This document shows, piece after piece, positions 1-10,226 of a stretch of 26,574 nt of DNA. The stretch's first letter is position 1, and every line of letters begins with the position of its first letter. The stretch comes from Trichoplax adhaerens. Lineage: Eukaryota; Placozoa; Uniplacotomia; Trichoplacea; Trichoplacidae. The notes under the pieces are model-generated. The model ran no database searches. It saw only the letters and a program-made list of their open reading frames with translations, and was not told the origin of the DNA. The stretch is from positions 417,041 through 443,614 of the forward strand of contig NW_002060975.1 of the NCBI RefSeq assembly GCF_000150275.1, written 5' to 3'. The position numbers were made by a program, and so were the translations under genes.

Positions 1-1
1 T

Positions 2-7
2 TTTATT
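2..7 (-). other. Candidate polyadenylation signal AATAAA for the peptide gene
   Basis: TTTATT on the plus strand reads AATAAA on the minus strand, about 230 bases beyond the stop codon of the peptide precursor. I noticed no other exact AATAAA on the minus strand between the stop and the window edge. In AT-rich DNA a hexamer alone is weak evidence. Confidence 0.25.
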
Positions 8-235
8 TGATATTGCAATTATACACTACTTCGTCTAGCCATGAACTAGCAGTAATACTTTACGGATCATTCAGTTTTAAACTACTGTTAACAAGATGCG
101 ATAAAATAGCATTTAAATATTCTACATTCTTAGTTTAGCAAAATATAGACAGTATACGATTCTTATCTGTCTTGGTTGCTCTCTAATTTTAGGAAAATGG
201 ACCTTATAAACTAGTTTAATTCTGTAGTGAATATT

Positions 236-1164
236 TTATCGTTTTTTGCCATAGACGAAAATCTGTCGACGACGATAAAAATGGAAGATGATGGGACGTC
301 GAGGTTTCGGAGCAGGGGCTGGAGCACGACGACGACGGCGGCGGCGACGGCGCCAAAAGGCCTGCTATAGTAAATTTCAAGTTGAAAAGAGTTTTAGTAT
401 TTAGATAGATATATTTAAAAAATTTTTAATTTTATGGAATATTTGCATTAAAAGACTACTCATTTTCACAATTAACAGCGCAAAGTTAACTTGTGAGAAG
501 GAGCTGATTTTAGGATAAGATTGCTTGTAGAAATGTGTTATTAAATGACTTTGAATCCTCAATTATCATTATAGATTATCCTAACTATGAAATGTAAAAT
601 ACTACCAAATTATGCCGTAACTATGATAAGCTTACTGATAATTATAGACAGTAGCTTCTATATGTATTATTATTATAAATTGCAAGGTATCTTATGATGA
701 AATTGCTTTAGTAATGCACGATAAATTTACTTTGAATCATATAGTATCATAGTAGATCATACTACCTATGTAATATAGAATGTCACCGAATAATGCCTTA
801 ATTATGATAGATGTACTGATAATGATAGATAACAGTCTCGTCTGCATGGTAGTATTATTAAAAGCTACGATGTATAATTATCCTAAATACTCACGGTGCT
901 TTTCTCGGTTAGACCATTCTCAAATTCTGAATCGAATCCTTTATCCATGTCATAAGACTCATCTATTTCTCCAAGTTCGTTGTATGCATCTTTGTCGGCA
1001 ATTTCGTACGGGTCTAGTTTATGGACATCCTTTTCAGCAATATCGTAATAGCCTGGTCCATGCCCACCCTTATTGTCATTATCGAGCTTAGAATTGTCAT
1101 CTTCAGTGGCGTAAGCAAATGTAAAGAGAAATAGACACGCAATGAGAGCCAATTTAGTATTCAT
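236..1164 (-). CDS. Secreted acidic-pro/basic-mature peptide precursor (two-exon model)
   Basis: Model: exon 1 is complement(895..1164) and exon 2 is complement(236..361), 131 residues in total. Exon 1 starts at an ATG with A at -3 and encodes a signal peptide, MNTKLALIACLFLFTFAYA, with a likely cut before TEDD. Residues 20-90 are very acidic (22 Asp/Glu against 7 Lys, no Arg) and contain related motifs YDIAEKD, YEIADKD and YDMDKG. Read through, the exon stops at 883-885 (93 residues). However, a strong donor (ACC|GTGAGT) lies four codons before that stop. An acceptor (CTATAGCAG|G) at 362-364 joins in phase 0 to an open frame. That frame gives AFW, nine Arg, (AP)3, KPRRP, an aromatic/aliphatic stretch, RRR, then QIFVYGKKR and a stop: 41 residues with 18 Arg/Lys and no acid. 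The charges nearly cancel, as in precursors of cationic peptides. GKKR at the C-terminus is a standard amidation and dibasic processing signal. I do not recognise the family. The signal-peptide exon is more secure than the splice. Confidence 0.5.
545..885. repeat. Diverged tandem duplication (~182 bp unit) inside the peptide-gene intron
   Basis: Two degenerate copies lie head to tail, about 545-726 and 727-885. ACTTTGAATC at 547 recurs at 729, and the stretch around TATGCCGTAACTATGATAA at 611 matches AATGCCTTAATTATGATAG at 792, an offset of 181-182. Copy 2 ends close to the proposed splice donor, so about 340 of the 533 intron bases are this duplication. Confidence 0.6.
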
Positions 1165-4100
1165 TTTCTTGCAATGATCCTTCTGTATAGTCAATGAAAT
1201 AAAGATTAATCTTTAGTACTGGATAGACTGTAGTATTCGAATTGAAATTGAAATGATGAATATACGGCATCTTCGAATATAGTATAGATTGAATGATTAA
1301 TACATATTATTGCGACTATAACCTTGATTTTTAAAAAACGCTTAATGTTAATACGTACCTCAACAACTTTTAATTTTCTAAATTAATTCTTGAGATAAAT
1401 TCTGCGATCCTTCCTGAATTTCCAAAGTAAAGCAATAGACAATATTTTAAGGAAGCTTAGTGTTCGATTTCCAGTGGTTAAGATTTTGAGCTGCAAGATA
1501 GCTGTTTATATATCCTAGCTTTAACAAAAGGAACGTCTTACTTTTATAAATGATTGATAAATATTCGAGCGAAATTAAAATAAAGTCATAGTTCTAATCA
1601 ATCTGAGAGTGTTTGCATTGTAATTTCCTCAGTATCGATATCTTTAATTTCGATAATTCAGGAAAATTTCAACTAAAAAACATCGTTTTTATTTGTTCAC
1701 ACGCTTATTATTATCTTCAATTTTATATGCTTTATTGTAAAAATAGTGCATTTTGGATAACGAAAAGGTAATAAAGAGGAAGGTAACAATTCTTTGTGTT
1801 TTAAATCAGGGAAATGAAAGTATTAACGACGGGTTGAAGTTACATAATAAATGGAGTATTAAGATAATATTTTCAATGGGTTGTTACAAATTAGTCTGAT
1901 CTCAATAAAATTTCTCTTAAGATTGTTATTTAAAGTACTAAGATGGAATAATGACAGTTTTACATACATGATGCTGATTGTGAACATTTCTAATAGCATA
2001 CGATTACCAGATGCCTTAGGCAACATGTAGTTCCATATCAATAAACAAAGAAAATTGACGTTGTTTACTTTATAAGAGCCTTGTGGACAGGGTAATTAGA
2101 ATTTGAGTTGAAATTAATATAAACATTACATATATATTACTAACTATACTGTATATAGGAACATATACACTAATCTTTATAATTCAAGTGTTTAACTTGC
2201 TATCTATATTCTGAGATAATAATGGAATAAATTAATCATGGCTACAATTACATTCAGTATATCGTGATGATATCACAAGGAAAAAATAATCCTAATTCAA
2301 AACTTGTTTATTGAAGTTTCATTCATATATTTTTCATTTACTTTAGCCAAATTAATTAGTTATAGGATAGTCATCAATGATACCAAAGTCTGCCGCTATT
2401 GAAATTATTAAAGTCTGTTTAAATTATGACTAATAAGGTAACATGAATACTCAATAAACGATCTATTGAAATCAAATGAACGGCGGAAGGAGTTAGTTTG
2501 CTACATGAAAAATATGACTCTAACCCGGACTTACCTTTAAATTTTCCTTATGTTTATAGAATTCATTTTATCACCAGTGTTGATGCTCTTATCTAGGGTA
2601 ATCGAAATATTATAATTTGGATAGTTGCACTGCGAAAGCTAATCTACCAATTCAGCTAGAATGTACACAGATAATCGGTAAAACTTATTCTTGATTATTT
2701 AAATATTAATTAATACAGTAGCTCGTTTTAATTAGGCTACGACATATAAGTACTTTAGTTCATTTGTTATAGCACAATTTAGTATAAGACAGAATAACTT
2801 CCGGTTCAAACAGNTCAACAAAATATTCTAGCTCATATACTGTAATTAATTAGATTTGTATTCATTCACCATTTTTAACGCCAAGACAGCGATAAGACTA
2901 TATTTATTTGATTTGTTTAACACTAGCGATCTTATAAATGATTATTAAATAGCAGTAACTCTAAAATTATTGTAATTTCTATTCTCAGTAAAATTATGCC
3001 ATTATCATTAAGCTAGATAACAGGAGATTACTTTCGACTCTTCACTTGCTTTCTTACTTTCTCCAATATTAAATGCCGACTCATTCTTAGTGAGTAAAAT
3101 GCTATGACTTCTTTGTCTGGCCGTTAATGCAAATTTTACGTGCCGATTCTCATCATTATCCAAAAAAAAAATTTTTTGTCCAGTACAAATCATAGAATAG
3201 CATTGGTGTAGCAAACTCCTAAAACTAAATTTGGTTTCCACGCATGTTTTATTATAATAATTATCATAGTGCTAAGTAAATGGAAACTCTTTTCCAAATA
3301 GAGCAATAGTTGCAATTTTCTTACGGACGAAATTCACTTTCCAATATCAGATCCTAAGTTAACTTAATAGCTGAATGAACACATTGCAATTTAACAGAGC
3401 TTTAATGGGCTGCATGAGACTCCGTATAATTAGACTTCTCTTGTTTATTCATCCACTAAGGATCCATCAAAATATTGCATTTAGAACTCTACTAAAGCCT
3501 AATCCTTGCAATAGTTATGAATGTTATTATTATAAATCTAAATTTGACGTGATTAGAAGAATTAAACATCGCAAAGAACTAAATATCTAGAGTCTACGTT
3601 CAGGTATGTCCTCCCGACATCTACAGTACGACTCTAAATACGGACAATCTCTTATCATCAGAAGAAATAGTAACACAACTAGTTGCTCTTAGACACAACT
3701 GAACTCCAACTTTATTGAAAAATTCTGTCAATTTATAGTATATTTAGGTAAGTGATCTTAAGGAAACTATGTTGCAGCAAAGTACTGTAACTTTACGGAG
3801 TATCAGTGATGTAAACTGATAGAAAACCATCGCCAATAATTACAAGTACGTGTTACAGTTCAAAGAACTAGCTTATGATTGAGGTTGCAACATATGCTAA
3901 GCAAATTAATTTCTGTAAGTTTACAAAAAGTTTTAGTTCTTAATGTATATTTTGAAGATACTTTATAATAAAGACGGAAGCCGTTTTAGAACCTTGGAAA
4001 TTAGGAATTTCGGATTGAAGAGTATCGCTCTTCTTAGGACTGCTGATAGTTTTGTTCGTATATCTATTGACGCCGTTATTATCGTGCAATATATTTACTA

Positions 4101-5572
4101 GTCACCTTTAAACTTTTTCCGGGGAAATTAGCCCAGCTTCTGTACGATAGACAACTTTTATAGTACTGATCATTCCATTGCTTTTACGAATTTTCATTAA
4201 TAGATTAGCTAATCTCGATATCAATTATTAAGTAAAAACTACCTGTAATAGAGAACGATTACATTGTATTTCAAAGATATAATGATTAAAAGCAATAAAC
4301 TACAATCTTATGCAAAGCTTTTTAGCCATTAAACCATTTACAGAATCTTATATCTTAGTCTACAAATTACCATCGTAAACATAAAATATCTACAATTATG
4401 CCTTCCGGGTAAAAAGTAAATATATCTTAACGTCATGTTAAACTATTTTACGTCCTGATTATTTTTTACCGATATAAATTACCATAACTAAGCTTACTGA
4501 CTGGTCCGATTAGTTCATGCAAACCTTAAATACAGAAAGCGGATGTTATAACTATCTGTAATGTTTAGTTTCCGTTTTGGGGATTATAGGTAATGGTACC
4601 CCCCACTATTAATGTGAACACTAAATCTAATATTAAAATTACAGCAGTGACTATTTCTAATTAGAAGTTGGATATGCCTCTGCCCGAGACAAAATTTATA
4701 AAGTATGTTTGACGAAAATTTTTCTTTACTTTCTATAATCAAATACAAGGAGATTTATGATTGCATTTTACTAAGCCACTAATGTTATCACTAGCATAGT
4801 AATAATGTTATTGCTAGCGACTGTAGTTTGTTGATTTTGATGATTATATGTCACTATTTTAACTAAAATGTTTGACGCAATTTCTTATTAGTTAAAGTAA
4901 TACAGTACAATGCATGATATTCAATCGAATACTCCCAACTGCCATCAACTAAAATAATACGTAAATGGTCATTTCATAAAAATGAAAAGATGGTAACAAG
5001 ACACGGTGTAACAGCCCAGACTAGCCTAGTTTATACCCCGGAGTATAATCTACGCTAGCCTTATTTATATCCCCCTAGGTCAAATTTACCCAATTCTACT
5101 TACAGATATATCTAATAAGCGAGAAAACAACATTATTGATCTGCTTTCACATCAAATAATCAAGTGCAGACCACAACAAACACAATTGCGAGAAATATTT
5201 TATAATCATAGCTTTATTTAGTGAGTTCTGGATAACGCAGCTTGGCAGAGTACGTTAGCATCTACTATGACTAGCGGACCTTAATCTAAGCGATAGAATT
5301 CTTACCAACTGTAGTTTCAGGAAGATTGCTAATAATGTCAATCCTAATTAGCTTCTAGATCTTGGCCGGTAATGGAATAGGATTGTGTGGAAGAATTTCA
5401 TTGCTGACTTTGCATTACTTTTGAAGCATTTGAACACTGAAGCATTTTGAACATGCTTTCACGTATTCTGCTACATCTTTCTGCATGTCCTTCTAGTAAC
5501 ATCGATGGGATATTTTATGAAGGGTTTTATCTCTGCCAAAGTGCTTACTTGCTCCTGGATTACATTCTAAAA
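1165..5572. other. AT-rich intergenic DNA, no gene recognised
   Basis: Only short open frames without domain character occur here. Just upstream of the peptide gene (minus strand) is a perfect 14-base palindrome, AAAGATTAATCTTT, at 1201-1214. Its core GATTAATC resembles paired K50-homeodomain (Otx/Goosecoid type) sites. A TATACAG acceptor-like sequence 19 bases before the ATG could mark a non-coding first exon. There is one ambiguous base at 2813. Small inverted repeats near 4790-4820 and 5030-5047 are too short to interpret. Confidence 0.5.
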
Positions 5573-5905
5573 AGAGTCTGTCTGGAATTTTACAGCTTTC
5601 AATCCAGCTATAATAATGTAATACACTAAATTATCTGCTTCAAATTTTCTGAGATATTAGCCTTAGGCAAGACTTGTCGAAAATATCATATAACGTAGTA
5701 TAAGTTATAGTATAGTATAAAAACTGCATTAGTAATGGTACAGGATATAGCATTAAAAGAGTGAGTCTGAAATTTTACAGCCTTCAATCCTGTACAGTTA
5801 TAATAATGCAATGCGCTAAATTATTCGCTTCAAATTGTCTGAGATTATAGGCCTGAGGCAAGGCAAGGCATATCAGAAATACGACATAAGTTACTATAGT
5901 AATAT
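5573..5905. repeat. Diverged tandem duplication (~185 bp unit)
   Basis: The block starting AGAGTCTGTCTGGAATTTTA at 5573 is repeated, with substitutions and small indels, from about 5758 (AGAGTGAGTCTGAAATTTTA). Shared landmarks in the same order are TTTCAATCC/CTTCAATCC, TATAATAATG, CTAAATTAT, GCTTCAAATT and TCTGAGAT. The open frames that overlap it (5447-5629 plus, 5784-5993 minus) show no protein features and are not called as genes. Confidence 0.7.
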
Positions 5906-6462
5906 TGAACATAGTTCCATTGATAGGCAATAGAACCGGATTTAATATTGGAACTTTTTTAACTAATAATTGACTGCCAGACTTTATAAGCATACAAACA
6001 TCAGATACTGCATTTCACTCATGGGCTTATAGATTAGTAGATTCATATCAACAATATAACAGCTATGGCACTCTAATACTAGCCATCTATTTTATAGAAG
6101 ATGCGACTTTTTCTAGTTCTTCAATATTAGCGTCTTGATCCTGTTGTTCGACTTCATATACACTCATATACACTTGTGAGGTTGATAGATCAAGAATCTT
6201 CAAACCTTTCGAAAATTAAGGTTTATTGAAAAAAACCTTGTTTGCAAAGATACAACGTAGTCGATCAGCTGAGGATCACTAACGAGAAAGAAGCATTTTA
6301 TTGTACTAAACTACTCGCTTATATACTTTTCCGCCTTAACAATCTTAGCACCTTACTTACTACACACTTCATTATTAGCATCTTAAATACAGAATCATTT
6401 ACACCTTTCATGTGAAGCTCTAGTGTGAGCACTGTAGTAGTTCTCTTCAAAACGATACAGTT

Positions 6463-6504
6463 ACTAAGCTAGCTATATTCGTAACTAAGCTAGCTATATT
6501 CGTA
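6463..6504. repeat. Perfect 21 bp direct tandem repeat (two copies)
   Basis: ACTAAGCTAGCTATATTCGTA occurs at 6463-6483 and again immediately at 6484-6504 without mismatch. It probably reflects recent replication slippage; no function is evident. Confidence 0.9.
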
Positions 6505-6699
6505 TTTAATACTTAAGCCTCTAACGAAATATCTAGTACACGTTGTATGAAAATAGTTTCAATAATTCTAGTTTGAATATTTATACCCCCAAACACTACA
6601 GCTACAAATCACTCTACCATTCCCTCACTTCTACATACGGGACATGCAATGGAATCTTCAACACTCTCAACTCATCATCAGGAGTGGAAAGGATTACTG

Positions 6700-6860
6700 C
6701 TTAGCAAATTCAATGAAAAAGGAATAATACTTGCGTGAAATGTAAAGCTAATCTTGTATCTTGTACCCAGTGCAATTTAACGAGAGTGTCAATCAACTAA
6801 GTTAATATTGCTTCCATAATCAATGAAGATGATGGATGTGTATACTGTACAAATGGATAA
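6700..6860 (+). pseudogene. Possible decayed Cys-rich (zinc-finger-like) coding sequence
   Basis: In one plus-strand frame there are three Cys-X2-Cys pairs: CVKC at 6732-6743, CTQC at 6762-6773 and CVYC at 6837-6848. The spacing is CX2C-X6-CX2C-X21-CX2C. The frame is interrupted by a TAA at 6798-6800 and closed by stops near 6717 and 6858. A different frame just upstream (about 6600-6737) is open and hydrophilic, as expected after a frameshift. The EDDGCVYC stretch is kept in the duplicated copy at 7225-7254. This is consistent with an eroded zinc-binding domain, but I cannot name the family, and Cys pairs can arise by chance. Confidence 0.22.
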
Positions 6861-7694
6861 AGTATACCCCCAATGTCAATAAAACCAATACCCAAAAATA
6901 AATAAACCAAAGCATAATTAAAAGTAGTCTATGTCTAGTCTATGGTCAATGCAATTGCTGAGTTAGTTTAATATCTATTACAAATCGTAGTCAAAGAGGG
7001 ACTTGAAAGAGAAAAGGAAAAACATCTGTAATAAAACATTGATAAAATAGGAGGAGAACATAAAGATCAACATAGGGATGGAGAAAATGGATTGCAAAAT
7101 TGCAGCCTATCTATCATTAAGCATCCCATCTAGTCTAAAGCAAATATTGATGACAGTCTTGTAATACTGTAGATGGCGATCTCTTCAGCTATTAATAAGC
7201 TAAATTAACATCACTTCTATCCATGAAGATGATGGATGTGTGTACTGTATATAAGATGGATAAAGTATACCCTAATGTCAGTAAAACCAATACCCAGAAA
7301 TAAATAAAGCGAAACACCATTGCATTCGTCCATGGGGCGAATGCAATGCTTGAGTTGGTTCAATTTCAATTATAAATGGTAGTGAAAGAGAGATTTGAAG
7401 AGAAAACGAAAGCATTTGTAAAAAGATTCAGGATTAAGATTGAGGTAAAATAGGATGAGAAAAAAATAGGGATAAAGAAAATGATTTGCGAAATTGCAGT
7501 CGATCATAAAGCAAACCCCCAAAAGTCAGTTTAACCAATACCCAAAAATAAATCAAAACAAAATTATTAGTATTGCAATCAATGCAATTGTGCAGCTAGT
7601 TCAATGTTTATTGCAAATTGCAGTGAAAGACGGACTTGAAAGAGAAACAATCTCAGCAAGTTCTTGGTCAAAAGAACATGAGAAGATAAAATAG
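6819..7694. repeat. Three diverged tandem copies of a ~250-400 bp segment
   Basis: GAAGATGATGGATGTG occurs at 6825 and 7225 (offset 400). ACCAATACCCA occurs near 6884, 7286 and 7534 (offsets ~402 and ~248). Each copy then continues with an AATGCAAT segment, a tract resembling GTGAAAGACGGACTTGAAAG and an A/G-rich tail. Copy 3 contains a 66-codon open frame (7494-7694), but the corresponding frames of copies 1 and 2 have stops. Their conceptual peptides still resemble one another (NAI/NAM, then ELV or QLV, then VVKE or AVKD), so the repeat may descend from coding DNA. Confidence 0.75.
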
Positions 7695-9019
7695 TCTGCT
7701 AGCAAAGGCGATCATGACTGGAAGGGATATTGCAAAAAGAAAATCGTCTTACCTTGTTGTCCATGTTGTCTTCCACTTTTTCCCGACCCCAAAGGTGAGA
7801 TTGCCTGCTTTCATTCTCTTTCTCACCTTGCTATCCACAGTTTACAAAGTAAATTAGTGATTTCAATTAGAGCCAAGAAAAGTTGATGGCGAGCATGCAG
7901 TAAGCAGCGTGCCTGTGCCATACTTTCTCAGTCCAAGTGAGGTTACTCGGTTGATATCTTGCTTATAATATTGTCCGCTGTAGAGTCAATCCCTACTTCT
8001 ATAGGGTGACAAGCTATTTTGCACAGTAGCTTGCAGCGCCGACTCTCTACTTAGTCTTCATCTTCTTCTACTGCCTGCTAGAAGGCTTCTACACGTGAAA
8101 TGGCAGTCAACCATCAAACATCTTTTTTTCTCACTTTCTTTTTCCATACTACAGATTTCTCTCTCATACTTATTAATCTGTGCTTTTGACAGATATTGTT
8201 GGGTGTTAGCATTGTCATCTTGCTTAGCAGGTAAGTCTTTCAACCAGTTAAAGCAATCTTAATTAATCGATATCATTTTAAACGCAAACCCTAACATTAT
8301 TGCAATAATATAATCGTCTCTTTATCGCCATTATACCTATAGTTGACATTTTGGATATCCTGGATTATCCCTGCACGGTAATCATTTCTGGTGTTTACTA
8401 GCACTAGTCAATCGTTTCACACTTTGTACCATGTTGACTTTCATGCTGAAAAATAGTGATGAGTTAATAACTGGTTTGAAAATGGAATTGCTCAAGTACG
8501 GCCAAGTTTTGATTAAAATCATTACGTAATTTCATTTTGTAGTCGCTTCAATTAACGTTACTCAAGATCTTTACTAAATCAATTGCTGTCACTTATACAG
8601 TCCGTTTTCCTTATTCTAAATTCCAAATTTCGCCAACTTGCTAAAGTTCATAATCAATTGTAAAGATAAACACGAGTACCTGCATATCTAGTTGTCATTT
8701 CGATAGAATGTAGTTATTATTATGAAAGGTTTTTGTAGAACTGTAGACAAATATCGGTTATATAACATATATATATAAGCATATAAGCATGTTACAAAAT
8801 TTTTGATAGCAGACTCTACCCTAAATTACAATGACTTGATGGACATTACTCAAGGTATTAAAGTAGAATAAGTATTGCCAGTTTTAACTTATTACAGATC
8901 GTCAACTTCCCAAGGGGATGACCAAAAACACAAGGAATTACTAAACTATAATTGACTAGTACAATAGACGAGTGGATATTTTGGATGAACAAGATAGAGA
9001 AGCAAGAATGAGATAGAGA
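7695..9019. other. No confident gene; pyrimidine-rich stretch with isolated splice-like sites
   Basis: From 7740 to 8260 the plus strand is pyrimidine-rich and somewhat less AT-rich. It contains good acceptor and donor look-alikes: an acceptor ending ACTACAG at 8154, another ending TTTTGACAG at 8192, and a consensus donor CAG|GTAAGT after 8230. Short open frames here are hydrophobic mainly because of the pyrimidine bias. I see no signal from 8300 to 9019 except AGATAGAGAAG at 8992-9002, which matches the tip of the inverted repeats at 10227 and 10456. Confidence 0.4.
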
Positions 9020-10115
9020 TATTTATCTTTAGACTATTATTTACTCAATGGTCGCCTTGATTGTTTCATATTTCATGCCTAATGATTTCATTTTTCTAAA
9101 ATAGACTAACATAAATCAAAGGAATAAACTAACTGATAGACAACTCCCCAACCTATTACAATAAGAACATTACACTTAATATGCTTGGAGAATGGCTAAG
9201 AAAAGGCTGTGATTATTTTACAGAATGACCTATGCTAACGGCCTATGTGTATGTATATAGATTCATAGAAAGTCAACTGTCAGAATACAATCGCGATACT
9301 ATTGAAAGACTGAAAGATTTATAGTTCTTTTCTCTTAGGCTACAAATATATTGAATCTTTATTTAGACATAATGCATAATGATATTCTAGCCTATAGTGT
9401 ACTTGACTCTTGGACAGACATCTGACAAAGTAATTCAACATTATTGTAGTTATTAGCTTTATTTTATATCTGCACATAGAATAATATCAAACAGATATAC
9501 TACTGTTTAATAAGACTTGATCATTTTATGTCTTTCTGGGCGAAAACTTTAATATATCATTGATAACCATTTGTTCGATTTTAATTTTTTTCCTTTATCC
9601 AACTATTTTAACTCGTTGATAATTTGTGCTACAGTCCCCTCGCACACCTGATTCTTTCATATAGGTTATAAAATTCGACATTGACTTAAAAGGATTATTA
9701 ACAATCTCAGAATGGAAATGATAATAACGTAAACGTCAATTTACTCTCAAGTACAAAGTAGACGTTATTTGTATTTAGTCTGAAGCCGTATATGTTACCG
9801 TTTCCCTCATATACAAAGGCGGATATTAAACTCCATTCCGATAGCATGCTGTGTTTTCTTAAACGTGATTCTCGACCTATTCTATAACTAGATATTAGTG
9901 CAAAATTCTAAAGTCGTATATGTTACTATTTCCCTCATATACAAAGGCGGATATTAAACTCCATTCCGATAGCATGCTGTGTTTTCTTAAACGTGATTCT
10001 CGACCTATTCTATAACTAGATATTAGTGCAAAATTCTAAAGCCGTATATCTTACTATTTCATTCATATATGAAGGCGGATATTAAACTCCATTCCGATAG
10101 CATGCTGTGTTTCTA
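9020..10115. repeat. ~1.1 kb segment, first copy (left of the assembly gap)
   Basis: From ATTTATCTTTAGACTATTA at 9021 to about 10110 this sequence matches 10482 onward at a constant offset of 1461 bases. At the landmarks I compared I saw no substitution or indel until the last few bases before the gap, where TGTGTTTCTAAACGGA replaces TGTGTTTTCTTAAACGTGA. Constant offset and apparent identity mean either a very recent duplication or an assembly artefact. It ends inside the 128 bp satellite. Confidence 0.92.
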
Positions 10116-10121
10116 AACGGA
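9783..10121. repeat. 128 bp satellite-like tandem array (partial, about 2.6 units)
   Basis: Units start at AAGCCGTAT/AAGTCGTAT at 9783, 9911 and 10039, giving a period of exactly 128. Each unit contains GGCGGATATTAAACTCCATT, TAGCATGCTGTGTTTTC and CTATAACTAGATATTAGTGC. The array runs into the assembly gap, so its true length is unknown. Confidence 0.93.
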
Positions 10122-10171
10122 NNNNNNNNNNNNNNNNNNNNNNNNNNNNNNNNNNNNNNNNNNNNNNNNNN
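10122..10171. other. Assembly gap (50 N)
   Basis: Fifty consecutive N lie inside or at the edge of a satellite array that is itself part of the duplicated segment. The round number suggests a placeholder rather than a measured gap. Confidence 0.97.
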
Positions 10172-10226
10172 TATAATGTATGTTCCACATAGACTATAAA
10201 CTTCACAGATTATTTAGATTTATTAG

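Noticed and set aside
281-370. Plus-strand ATG frame of 29 codons over the GC-rich island
   Set aside because: It reads as low-complexity Thr/Ala. The minus-strand reading is longer, has an in-phase acceptor and joins the signal-peptide exon. The plus frame also has an acceptor-like TTTTTTGCCATAG at 254, so it is not fully excluded.
780-1091. 103-codon plus-strand open frame
   Set aside because: It is antisense to the signal-peptide exon of the minus-strand precursor. Its content (His/Tyr/Leu/Arg-rich) is a shadow of that exon.
7714-7857. 47-codon plus-strand frame with two hydrophobic stretches
   Set aside because: The stretch is pyrimidine-rich, which makes hydrophobic codons in any frame. 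There is no start context, partner exon or homology.
8058-8243. Minus-strand frame (Lys/Glu-rich, 61 codons)
   Set aside because: It has a non-ATG start, is antisense to the pyrimidine-rich tract, and its Lys/Glu content follows from purine bias. No domain is visible.
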